From NCBI GenBank assembly GCA_900555495.1, contig USLD01000042.1, positions 1 to 9,097 of the forward strand: a DNA stretch of 9,097 bases, given 5' to 3'. Both the position numbers and the translations under genes were made by a program. Position 1 is the first letter of the stretch. Every line of letters starts with the position of its first letter. The notes under the pieces are model-generated. The model searched no databases. It was not told where the DNA came from and saw only the letters and a program-made list of their open reading frames with translations. Shown piece by piece: positions 1 to 6,807 of the stretch. This DNA is from an uncultured Slackia sp. GTDB lineage: Bacteria; Actinomycetota; Coriobacteriia; Coriobacteriales; Eggerthellaceae.

Positions 1-326
1 ACGCCTTTGAGCTGGGCCGCATCGAGCGCGACCGCCACGCCGCTCGCAATGCCCGAAGGCGTGCGCACGACCAGGAAGTTGTTCACGATTTCGATGCCCT
101 CGACCAGCTCGCCGACCATGCGCTGGAGGCGCAGGTCTTCAGGAAGCACGTAATAGCCGTCGCGGGATTTCGCCAATCCCATGCCTGCGATATCGCGCGA
201 CACGGTGGCCTGCGTGCAATCGTAGCCCTCGGAGCGCAGCTGCTCCACGAGGTCGCGCTGCGTCTTGATATTGCCGCGACGGATGATTTCTCTGATCACG
301 TCGTGGCGCACTGCTCGCTTCGTCAT
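1..326 (-). CDS. argR: Arginine repressor ArgR (partial, C-terminus outside window)
   Basis: Transcription regulator that senses L-arginine and controls arginine biosynthesis and catabolism genes. The 108 visible residues begin MTKRAVRHDVIREIIRRG and form the winged helix-turn-helix DNA-binding domain. The recognition-helix region reads TQATVSRDIAGMGLAKSRDG (about residues 38-57), followed by the wing YYVLP. The start of the C-terminal oligomerisation and arginine-binding domain follows (NNFLVVRTPSGIASGVAVAL, about 82-101). The family is usually about 150 residues long, so the arginine-binding acidic motif lies beyond the left edge. The ATG at 326 was chosen because GGGGAG (331-336) sits at good ribosome-binding distance and the protein then starts where the family starts. 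The gene diverges from the glutamate-cysteine ligase gene. A promoter with an ARG-box-like site over its -35 suggests autorepression. Family identity is secure by sequence pattern; target genes are not visible here. Confidence 0.95.
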   Translation of the reverse strand, partial: MTKRAVRHDVIREIIRRGNIKTQRDLVEQLRSEGYDCTQATVSRDIAGMGLAKSRDGYYVLPEDLRLQRMVGELVEGIEIVNNFLVVRTPSGIASGVAVALDAAQLKG

Positions 327-393
327 AATTCTCCCCTCGATTTTATGCAAAGCACTGGAATGCGATACGAATCCAATATGGTTCACCAACGAG

Positions 394-422
394 AAAATAC
401 AGGACGATGCATTATTTTTCAA
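394..422 (-). promoter_or_regulatory. Probable sigma-70-type promoter of argR
   Basis: Read on the minus strand, TTGAAA (422-417) is followed after exactly 17 bases by TATTTT (399-394). These match the consensus hexamers at 5/6 and 4/6. Transcription would start near 387, giving an untranslated leader of about 60 nt before the argR start codon at 326. This is the best-scoring pair in the argR upstream region by eye. An alternative TAAAAT lies only 15 nt before the ATG and would put the transcript start inside the ribosome-binding site, so it is less likely. Confidence 0.6.
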
Positions 423-423
423 G
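406..423 (-). promoter_or_regulatory. ARG-box-like operator overlapping the argR -35
   Basis: The 18 bases on the minus strand read CTTGAAAAATAATGCATC. They match the ArgR/AhrC operator pattern known from Bacillus (CATGAATAAAAATKCAAK, read in reverse) at about 12 of 18 positions, with both half-sites recognisable. The site covers the -35 hexamer of the proposed argR promoter, where a repressor would block polymerase. Supported by sequence resemblance and position only. Confidence 0.4.
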
Positions 424-468
424 CAGTATTCACGCAGGCGAGCTTTATGTCATCGAATCGTAGCATAT

Positions 469-480
469 ATGAATATTCAT
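469..480. promoter_or_regulatory. Perfect 12-bp palindrome, possible second ARG box
   Basis: ATGAATATTCAT is a perfect inverted repeat. It contains the TGAAT and ATTCA half-sites of the ArgR operator, but with no spacer between them; the usual box has four bases. It lies in an AT-rich pocket between argR and the ligase gene and is flanked by a direct repeat CATCGAATC (451-459 and 478-486). It could be a weak or degenerate ArgR site, since ArgR often binds paired boxes, or an operator or promoter element for the plus-strand gene. The function is inferred. Confidence 0.35.
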
Positions 481-615
481 CGAATCACCTGCCGCCGCAC
501 GGGCGCCGCCGACCGGCAACAACTCGATGGCAGCTCTGTGATGCGTTGCGCTCCCGCGTCGCACACGAGGCCCGCGTGCGCTACCATGAGCCAAAACCCC
601 GATCGAGGAGCAATT

Positions 616-1899
616 ATGAACGCATCCGACATCTTCTCGGCCTCGCAGGCGGCGCACGGCGACCAGCCTGCCCGCGCCCATAACAAAGCGGCCCTCGTGG
701 CGTATTTCGAAGAAGGCTCGGTCGCCGACCCGCGCGAGGTGGGAATCGAGCTCGAGCACTTCCTCGTCGACGGCACGGGCGAGCCCCTGTCCTACAGCCA
801 GCCGCACGGCGTGCGCGACGTGCTGACGACCCTTTCCAAGCGATACCCCGATGTCACCGTGCACGACGGCGACCTTCTGGGCGTGGCCAAGCCCTCGATG
901 AACGTGACCATCGAACCGGCCGCCCAGCTCGAGCTTTCCGCCGGCCCCTTCGCTTCGCTCGACACCGCGCGGCGCATCTTCGACGAATTCGAAGCCGATG
1001 TGGCCGACGCGTTGCGTCCCGTCTGCGGCCGCGCCTTGGCCATCGGCTACGACCCTTCGGGCCGCGCCGCCGACAAAGAGCTCATCCCTAAAGCGCGCTA
1101 CGCCTACATGAACGAGTATCTCTCGGCCATATCGCCGTGGGGTCCGCGCATGATGCGCGGCAGCGCTTCCACACAGGTGTCGATCGACTACCGCGACGAG
1201 GCCGATTGCGTGGCGAAGATGCGCGTGGCGTCGGTGCTCTCTCCCATGTTCGCGCTGATCTGCGACAACGCCGCCATCTTCGAAGGCGGCCCGCGTCCGC
1301 ATGCCTGCATGCGCACCGAAGTATGGAAGTACTGCGACCCCGACCGCTGCAACACGGTGCCGGGGCTTTTGGGCGGCGATTTCGGCTACGAAGACTACGC
1401 CGACTACATCCTGGACACGCCCGCCATCGTTCGCATGGACGAACACGGGGAGGCACACTACGACCCCAGGCCTTTCGGAGAGATCTACGCCGATACGCCC
1501 ATGACGCGCGCCGATGTGGAGCACGCCCTTTCCATGGTGTTTCCCGACGTGCGCCTGAAATCCTACGTGGAAATCCGTCCCGCCGATTCCATGCCCGTAC
1601 CCTACGCCATCGCCTACGCCGCGCTGGTCAAGGGCCTGTTCTATTGGGACGAGAACCTCGAGTCGCTCGAAGCGGCCTGCACGCAGATCGGCGTCGAAGA
1701 CGTATGGCGCGCCAAAGAGGCGGTCATGCGCAGCGGCTACCGCGCCCGCGTCTACGGACGCGAAGCAGGACCGCTCGCCGATGAGCTGTTCGACATGGCG
1801 CGCAAGGGCCTTACCGCCATCGCGCCGCACGAGAAAGACCTGCTCGAGCCGCTGGCGTCGCTCGTCGCCGCGCGCACCACGCTGGCCGACCTGTCGTAG
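616..1899 (+). CDS. Glutamate-cysteine ligase family protein (GCS2 type)
   Basis: Probably an ATP-dependent ligase joining L-glutamate through its gamma-carboxyl to L-cysteine, the first step of glutathione or related thiol synthesis in the cytoplasm. The protein is 427 residues, normal for the plant/alphaproteobacterial class of this family (EgtA is a relative). Visible hallmarks: VGIELEHF (42-49), with the paired glutamates that bind metal-ATP; IEPAAQLELSAGP (99-111), the substrate/ATP strand; the conserved MMRGSASTQVSIDY block (179-192); and RLKSYVEIRPADSMP (313-327), matching the family's RxKxYxExRxxD signature. The ATG at 616 was chosen because GAGGAG (605-610) precedes it. The same frame stays open upstream to 265, but that stretch has no family similarity. 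The gene is monocistronic, followed by a terminator, with no glutathione synthetase nearby. The exact product (gamma-Glu-Cys, or a gamma-glutamyl amide of another amine) is not settled by sequence alone. Confidence 0.88.
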   Translation: MNASDIFSASQAAHGDQPARAHNKAALVAYFEEGSVADPREVGIELEHFLVDGTGEPLSYSQPHGVRDVLTTLSKRYPDVTVHDGDLLGVAKPSMNVTIEPAAQLELSAGPFASLDTARRIFDEFEADVADALRPVCGRALAIGYDPSGRAADKELIPKARYAYMNEYLSAISPWGPRMMRGSASTQVSIDYRDEADCVAKMRVASVLSPMFALICDNAAIFEGGPRPHACMRTEVWKYCDPDRCNTVPGLLGGDFGYEDYADYILDTPAIVRMDEHGEAHYDPRPFGEIYADTPMTRADVEHALSMVFPDVRLKSYVEIRPADSMPVPYAIAYAALVKGLFYWDENLESLEAACTQIGVEDVWRAKEAVMRSGYRARVYGREAGPLADELFDMARKGLTAIAPHEKDLLEPLASLVAARTTLADLS

Positions 1900-1947
1900 C
1901 CGCAGCGCTCCACGAGGCGCGCAAGGCGCGTACCGCCCCATAATGAG

Positions 1948-1985
1948 AAGAGCCTCCGACGACCGATCGCGTCGGAGGCTCTTTT
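1948..1985 (+). terminator. Intrinsic terminator of the ligase gene, possibly bidirectional
   Basis: A perfect 14-bp stem (1948-1961 with 1970-1983) around an 8-base loop ends in TCTTTT on the plus strand, 48 bases after the ligase stop codon. On the minus strand the downstream run is only CTTCTCATT, so termination of pheT from the other side would be weaker. Confidence 0.85.
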
Positions 1986-1991
1986 CGCGAA

Positions 1992-2040
1992 GGGCGGTCC
2001 CGCTTCGAAGGACCGCCCGTTCGCAGGATGCGAAGCGAAC
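1992..2040. repeat. Two further hairpins between convergent gene ends
   Basis: GGGCGGTCC (1992-2000) pairs perfectly with GGACCGCCC (2010-2018). Directly beyond it, GTTCGC (2019-2024) can pair with GCGAAC (2035-2040). Neither is followed by a U-rich tract in either direction. They may stabilise the 3' end of the pheST mRNA, which stops at 2068, or help release polymerase together with the 1948 hairpin. Confidence 0.5.
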
Positions 2041-2067
2041 CGCTTATCGCCCGCGCCCAGGCAGACG

Positions 2068-4477
2068 CTACCCGCGCACCTCGGCGCCCGTGGCCGCACA
2101 GGTCTTTTTGATCAGACGCTCGTGGGCCTTGTCGACCTCTTCGCTGGTCAGCGTGCGGTCGGGCGCGCGGTAGACGAGGCTGTAGGCCATGGACTTCTTG
2201 CCGGCGCCCACGCGCTCTTCATCGCGATAGACGTCGAACAGGCGCACATCCTCGAGCAGCTTGCCGCCGGCAGAGCTCATGCACTGCATCAGCTTCTCAT
2301 GCGTCACAGACTCGTCCACCACGAACGCGGCATCGCGCTCGACCGCAGGGAACTGCGGCACGTCGACGTAATCGCGGGCAGGACGGCAGGTGCGCTCGAG
2401 AGCGGCCATGTCGAGCTCGAAGGCGACGACCGGCGCCGCCGCATCGAAGGCGGCCGCGGCGAGCGGGTGGATTTCGCCGATCCAGCCGATCGCATCGCCG
2501 CCGGAAAGCATCTGGGCGGCGCGACCGGGCTGCAGATGAGGAGCCTCATCGGCGGAAAGGGCCTTGAAGCGCACCTTGGGCAGCGCGAGCTCGCGCGCGA
2601 TGGACTCGAGCACGCCCTTGCCGTCGAAGAAATCGAAGGCGGCAGGAGCGTTGTTCCACGCCGTATCGCCCATGGCGCCGGCGAGAACGCCCGCCAACTT
2701 GCGGCGTTCCTTGGGCTTCTGGGAGCCTTCGTGCGCGGAGAACACCGTACCCATCTCATAGAGCTGGATATTGGACACGCCGCGGCTCTGGTTGTAGGCG
2801 ACGCTGCGCAGCAGGCCAGGGACGATCGTGCGGCGCATGCAGGACTGGTCGGCGTTCATCGGGTTGATCAACTCGGCGGCCTCGCCCAGGCCCTCTTCGC
2901 TCATACGCAGCTTCTCGACATCGTCGGCGGCGGCGAACGAATAGGTCATGGTCTCGTTCATGCCGCACGCGGACAGGGCGGCGTGCAGCTTGGCGTCGAC
3001 CGCCTGGCGCTGCGTGCGCACGCCCAAACGGCCGCGGCCTGCGGGAAGCGTCGAGGGAATGCGGTCCATGCCGTACAGGCGCAGCACCTCTTCATACAGG
3101 TCGATTTCGCGCTCGAGGTCGGGACGGAACGTCGGGGCTTCGATCGCGAGCACGCCCTCGGCCCGCTCGGAGACGCCGCAGCCCAGACGCGTCAGGCAGT
3201 CGACGATGAAGTCGGCCGGGATGTCGGCGCCCATCATCTTCTGGAAGCGGCCGATGCGGAACGTCAATGCGCGCGATCCGTCGCTTTCGCCGGGCCACAC
3301 GTCCACGAGACCCTCGCACACCGTGCCGCCCGCGACCTCGGCGATCAGGCTCGCCGCGTAATCGGCGCGCGCATCGATGCCGTTGTCGTCGACGCGACGC
3401 TCGTAGCGCAGCGAGGACTCGCTGATCAAGCCCAGATTGCGGCTCGTGCGGCCGGACTCGAACGCAGCCGTCTCGAGCAGGACGTTCACCGTGGCGTCGG
3501 TGACCTCGGAATCGAGGCCGCCCATGACGCCCGCGAGCGCCACCGCGCGCTTCGGCGTGGCGATGACGGTCATGTCGGACGTGAGTTCGCGCTCTTCGCC
3601 GTCGAGCGTGACGAGCTTTTCGCCGTCCTGCGCGGGGCGCACCAGGATGCGCGCCTTGCCGTCTTCCAGGTCGAGCGTGTCGAAGTCGAACGTATGCAGC
3701 GGCTGGCCCAGCTCGAAAAGCACGTAGTTGGTCACGTCGACGATGTTGTTCACGGAACGCTGGCCGATGGCGGTCAGGCGCTCGACGAGCCACTCGGGGC
3801 TCGGGCCCACCTTGACGTCCTTGATCAGGCGCGCGGTGTAGCGCGGGCAGAGCGCCGGATCTCACCGCGTCGGCCGTCTTATCGCCCGCCTCTTCCAGCT
3901 CGGCGGTCGGCTCGCACCAATCGCGGCCGTACATGGCGCCCACCTCGCGCGCGAAGCCCACCATGGACAGGCAGTCCGGGCGGTTGGGCGTGATCTCCAG
4001 GTCGAGCACCGTGTCGGTGAGGCCCAGATAGTCGGCGATCGGCGTGCCCACGACGGCATCCTCGGGCAGGACCCAGATGCCTTCGTGCTCGGTGCCCAGG
4101 CCGAGCTCGCGCTTGGAGCAGCACATGCCGCAGCTCGCCACGCCGCGCAGCTTGGACTTCTTGATCTTGAAATCGCCCGGCAGCACCGCGCCCACGGTTG
4201 CCACGGGCACCTTGATGCCCTGGGCGATATTGGGGGCGCCGCACACGATCTGGATGGGCTCTTCGCCGCCCACGTTCACCGTGACCACATGCATATGGTC
4301 GCTGTCGGGGTGCTCCTCGCACGTCTCGACATAGCCCACGACCACGCCGTCGAACGCGGCGCCGAGCGTTTCGACGCCTTCGACGCCCGTGCCCGTCAGG
4401 TCCAGACGGTCGCAGAATTCCTTGATATCACCGGGCACGTCCACGTAGTCGGACAGCCACTTCAGAGAAACCTTCAT
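2068..4477 (-). pseudogene. pheT: Phenylalanine--tRNA ligase beta subunit, reading frame broken after codon 205
   Basis: Beta subunit of the alpha2-beta2 enzyme that charges tRNA-Phe. It contributes tRNA binding, editing of mischarged Tyr-tRNA-Phe, and assembly. The first 205 codons (4477 down to 3863, starting MKVSLKWLSDYVDV) carry the N-terminal OB-fold tRNA-binding domain (about 40-150) and the conserved LDLEITPNRPDCLSM. The remaining 597 codons (3861 to the TAG at 2068) lie in another frame, from DPALCPRYTARLIKDVKVGP through SVNNIVDVTNYVLFELGQPL to the C-terminal FDX-ACB anticodon-binding domain (VDVPQFPAVERDAAFVVDES). Between the frames one base (3862) is left over, and from memory of the family about five residues are missing, as if about 14 bases were lost. 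The joined length, about 802 residues, is normal for PheT, and both halves look well conserved. The gene starts 23 bases after pheS ends, preceded by AAGGGAAAG. Because pheT is essential, a sequencing or assembly error is at least as likely as true decay. Confidence 0.92.
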
Positions 4478-4500
4478 ATCGTGATCTTTCCCTTCGAAAC

Positions 4501-5583
4501 CTAGAACTGACGCAGGAAGCGCATATCGCCTTCGAGCAGCATGCGCAGGTCAGGCACGTTGTATTTCAGGCAGGCGATACGCTCGACGCCCATGCCGAAC
4601 GCGAAGCCGGAATACTTTTCGGGATCGATGCCCACGAAGCCGTAGACGTTGGGGTCGACCATGCCGCAGCCCAAGATCTCAAGCCAGCCGGTGCCTTTGC
4701 ACATGCGGCAGCGCTCGCCGTTGTGCAGATGCCCCGTGCCGCCGCACACGCCGCAGCTGACGTCGGCTTCGGCGGAAGGCTCGGTGAACGGGAAATAATG
4801 CGCGCGGAAACGCGTCTTGCGGTCCTCGCCGAACATCTGCTTGCAGAAGTACTCGAGCGTGCCCTTCAGGTCGCCGAAGGTGATGCCCTCGTCGACGACC
4901 AGACCCTCCACCTGATGGAACTGGGGAAGGTGGCTGGGGTCGGCCACGTCGCGGCGATACACTTTGCCGGGCGCGATGATGTAGATCGGCGGTTTCTGCT
5001 CTTCCATGGTGTGCACCTGCACGCCGGACGTCTGGGTGCGCAGCAGGACCTTCGACTCGCCGCGGACCGCCGCATGGTCGCCCGAGCGGTCGACCATGTA
5101 GAAGGTGTCCTGCATGCCGCGGGACGGATGGTCCTCGGGAGCGTTGAGCGCCTGGAAGTTGTAGTAGTCGGTCTCGACCTCGGGACCCTGGGCCACCGAA
5201 TAGCCCATGCCCAGGAAGATGTCGGAGATTTCATCGATGATGCCGCTGATCAGATGGCGCGTGCCCATCTGCTGCATGCGGCCGGGAAGCGTGATGTCGA
5301 CGGCCTCGGCGTCCATCTTCGCCAGAAGTTCGGCCTGCGAGAGCTCGGCTTTGCGGGCCTCGAGCGCCGCCTCGACGGCGTTGCGCACCTCGTTGGCGGT
5401 CTTGCCCACCGTGGCGCGATCCTCGGGAGCGAGCTGTCCCATGCCGCGCAGATAGCCCGTCAGCGTGCCCTTCTTGCCAAGCACGCCGACGCGCACGCTC
5501 TCGAGCGCGGCCGTGTCGCCGGCCTGCGCGATCTGCTCGAGCGTCGCGGCCTTCAAATCGATAAGTTCGTCGATTATCGCCAT
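4501..5583 (-). CDS. pheS: Phenylalanine--tRNA ligase alpha subunit
   Basis: Catalytic subunit of phenylalanyl-tRNA synthetase. It activates phenylalanine with ATP and transfers it to tRNA-Phe, working as alpha2-beta2 with PheT. It is 360 residues long, a typical length. An N-terminal coiled-coil region for tRNA contact (about 1-85) precedes the class II catalytic core. Motif 2 reads RFRAHYFPFTEPSAEAD, and motif 3 is GFAFGMGVERIACLKY near residues 327-342. Between them sits a four-cysteine knuckle, Cys277-x2-Cys280 and Cys292-x2-Cys295, probably zinc-binding; shorter versions occur in many bacterial PheS proteins. The start at 5583 (MAIIDELIDLKAATL) fits the family and follows AAAGG/GAAGG purine runs. 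The frame is open to an ATG at 5634, but that extension has no ribosome-binding site. First gene of the pheST operon, under a T-box leader. Confidence 0.97.
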   Translation of the reverse strand: MAIIDELIDLKAATLEQIAQAGDTAALESVRVGVLGKKGTLTGYLRGMGQLAPEDRATVGKTANEVRNAVEAALEARKAELSQAELLAKMDAEAVDITLPGRMQQMGTRHLISGIIDEISDIFLGMGYSVAQGPEVETDYYNFQALNAPEDHPSRGMQDTFYMVDRSGDHAAVRGESKVLLRTQTSGVQVHTMEEQKPPIYIIAPGKVYRRDVADPSHLPQFHQVEGLVVDEGITFGDLKGTLEYFCKQMFGEDRKTRFRAHYFPFTEPSAEADVSCGVCGGTGHLHNGERCRMCKGTGWLEILGCGMVDPNVYGFVGIDPEKYSGFAFGMGVERIACLKYNVPDLRMLLEGDMRFLRQF

Positions 5584-5662
5584 GTCACCTTCGCCTTTCC
5601 TTCGAACGGGCCTTTGCCCGGGGTTCATATGCATCGTCGCCGGCGCATGGAGGCCGACAACG

Positions 5663-5724
5663 AAAAAAGCCTTCTTTCATCCCGGCGCATCGATGATGCG
5701 CATCCAAGGACGAAAGAAGGCTTT
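5663..5724 (-). terminator. T-box regulated intrinsic terminator
   Basis: On the minus strand AAAGCCTTCTTTC (5724-5712) pairs perfectly with GAAAGAAGGCTTT (5678-5666), followed by a run of six T in total ending at 5663. An inner helix GCGCATC/GATGCGC caps it. The 5' arm lies inside the antiterminator hairpin, between the bulge and the CCTTGG arm, so the two structures exclude each other. This is the switch that decides readthrough into pheS. Confidence 0.92.
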
Positions 5725-6045
5725 CGCGGTACCACCTTGGTTGACGGCCGCACGGCGCCGCGATCGGTTTCCCGTACGCCCCGATCGGACGCGTCGGAAG
5801 GAAAACGACCCCGCGCGGGCTGCCGCCCACTCGTTCGCTCTATGACGGGAGCACCCGGCAACGCCTACTGAGCATCCGTGCCGTCGCACGGCATCGGGCG
5901 GCGCAGACCGCGCGATGCCGCAAGACCGCGCACCCCGCGTTCAGCCTTGCTGCTCGGAAGGGAATCGGTGAGCGCTTCGCCGGGCTCTTCCAGCCTAGGA
6001 GCCCTTCTCTGGCGGCTTCGCTTGCGCACCGCTGTCTTCGTCGAC
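5663..6045 (-). ncRNA. T-box riboswitch leader of pheST (tRNA-Phe sensing)
   Basis: Cis-acting leader that binds uncharged tRNA and prevents termination ahead of the synthetase genes. In transcript order it has: GACGAAGACAG (6042-6032) at the foot of stem I; AGAGAA (6010-6005); a distal helix GGGCTC/GAGCCC (6004-5999 with 5987-5982) enclosing GGCTGGAAG; TTC triplets at 5964-5962 and 5959-5957, the latter just before CGAGC as expected for a phenylalanine specifier codon; AGTAGGC (5869-5863); a GCCGGG/CCCG stem II-like element (about 5859-5846); stem III CGATCGG/CCGATCG (5787-5781 with 5767-5761); and the antiterminator helix CCAAGG/CCTTGG (5740-5735 with 5709-5704) enclosing the conserved bulge TGGTACCGCG (5734-5725). 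The terminator overlaps the antiterminator. The leader is longer than usual because of extra hairpins between the specifier and AGTAGGC. Confidence 0.94.
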
Positions 6046-6052
6046 GCATTTC

Positions 6053-6069
6053 GTATCGCAAAACGATAC
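6053..6069. repeat. Inverted repeat at the expected pheST transcription start
   Basis: GTATCG (6053-6058) and CGATAC (6064-6069) form a perfect 6-bp inverted repeat with a 5-base spacer, just downstream of the TATAAT box on the minus strand. As RNA it would be a hairpin at the very 5' end of the leader. As DNA it could be an operator. Nothing else in the window repeats it. Confidence 0.5.
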
Positions 6070-6077
6070 AGAGCGCG

Positions 6078-6083
6078 ATTATA
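6078..6083 (-). promoter_or_regulatory. -10 element of the pheST promoter
   Basis: A consensus TATAAT reads on the minus strand (6083-6078), about 30-40 bases upstream of the first T-box stem I sequence, so transcription would start near 6071. No recognisable -35 hexamer exists at 16-18 bases' distance (for example TTCGCG at 18). The promoter may be weak or depend on another factor. Confidence 0.6.
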
Positions 6084-6219
6084 TCGCAAGTACCCGCGCG
6101 TCGCGAAGCGAATCGCGCAGTCGGCACGGCCTGCATCGAAAAAGCGCGATGAGCAGGCGGCGCGATACGGAAAAGAAACACGCCGGCAAAGGAACGCGAC
6201 GAGCCGAGCGCGACATTGT

Positions 6220-6807
6220 ATGATGCAGGAAAGACCGCCATCCCATTCGACGGAAGGACCGACCGCGCAGCAGCCCACCGACCCGACCAAGCAGCAGAAC
6301 GCGTCGCAGGAAGCGCCCGAACAGCCGGATTCCGCGCCTGCGCAACCCGTGGCGCCGCAATCCGAACCGGTTTTGCAACAGCCCTCGCAGGCACAGCCCG
6401 AGGAGGCGTTCCAGCCCCAGCAGCCCGCCTACCCGAGGCAGGAGATTCCCTACGCCCCCGCACCGCAGCTGGACCCCTATGCGCAACAATCCTACCAGCA
6501 GACGGCATACCAACAACCCCACCAGCAGACGCCCTACCGACAGACGCCTTCGCCCTATCCCGCCGCCTATCCGATGAGCGATTTCGACCGCACGCTGCGC
6601 ATGGTCGCCTTCATCCTGAACATGGTCTCCCTGGCCGTATCGGCCGTCCTCATCATTCCCTTGGCATGGATGATTCCCATGTGCATCACGTCGTGGCGCA
6701 TCTACAAGGGCACGCGCCCGAACACCACGGCCTTCGGCGTCTGCACGCTCATCTTCGTGTCGTTGTTCGGCGGCATCCTGCTGCTCATCTCGAAAAAGGA
6801 CCGCTAA
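6220..6807 (+). CDS. Pro/Gln-rich protein with two C-terminal membrane segments, function unknown
   Basis: 195 residues if the first of two tandem ATG codons (6220, 6223) is used. Residues 1 to about 118 are low-complexity: rich in Pro, Gln, Ala and later Tyr, with loose YQQ/YRQ repeats such as SYQQTAYQQPHQQTPYRQ. This part is likely disordered, as in many actinobacterial proteins that pair such a tail with membrane helices. Two hydrophobic segments follow: about residues 128-150 (VAFILNMVSLAVSAVLIIPLAW region) and about 170-190 (AFGVCTLIFVSLFGGILLLIS), joined by a short loop WRIYKGTRPNTT and ending in KKDR. The C-terminal part resembles small two-helix membrane proteins seen in many Gram-positives, none of known function that I recognise. 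There is no clear ribosome-binding site before 6220, so the start is uncertain; an internal ATG at 6574 would leave only the membrane part. It is directly followed by the Nudix gene. Confidence 0.75.
   Translation: MMQERPPSHSTEGPTAQQPTDPTKQQNASQEAPEQPDSAPAQPVAPQSEPVLQQPSQAQPEEAFQPQQPAYPRQEIPYAPAPQLDPYAQQSYQQTAYQQPHQQTPYRQTPSPYPAAYPMSDFDRTLRMVAFILNMVSLAVSAVLIIPLAWMIPMCITSWRIYKGTRPNTTAFGVCTLIFVSLFGGILLLISKKDR

Noticed and set aside
265..615. N-terminal extension of the ligase frame to an ATG at 265
   Set aside because: It would overlap argR and its promoter, shows no family similarity, and a good GAGGAG precedes the ATG at 616.
445..1941. A 498-codon open frame on the minus strand opposite the glutamate-cysteine ligase gene
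   Set aside because: Same effect of high-GC third positions; composition is Val/Gly/His/Arg-rich and unlike a real protein, while the plus strand carries conserved family motifs.
3862..3864. Programmed ribosomal frameshift in pheT
   Set aside because: No slippery heptamer or downstream pseudoknot is evident, programmed shifting is not known for pheT, and residues also appear to be missing, which slippage would not explain.
2122..3993. A 623-codon open frame on the plus strand opposite pheT
   Set aside because: It is the mirror of the GC-biased pheT codons, gives Arg/Ala/His-rich low-complexity protein without recognisable motifs, lacks a ribosome-binding site, and the minus strand encodes clear PheT domains.
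5584..5634. Upstream in-frame ATG for pheS
   Set aside because: It has no ribosome-binding site, lies in the T-box-to-gene spacer, and the added residues are not seen in the family.
5878..6219. Upstream extension of the Pro/Gln-rich protein frame
   Set aside because: This region is the T-box leader and promoter on the other strand; the encoded residues are Arg-rich and carry no features.
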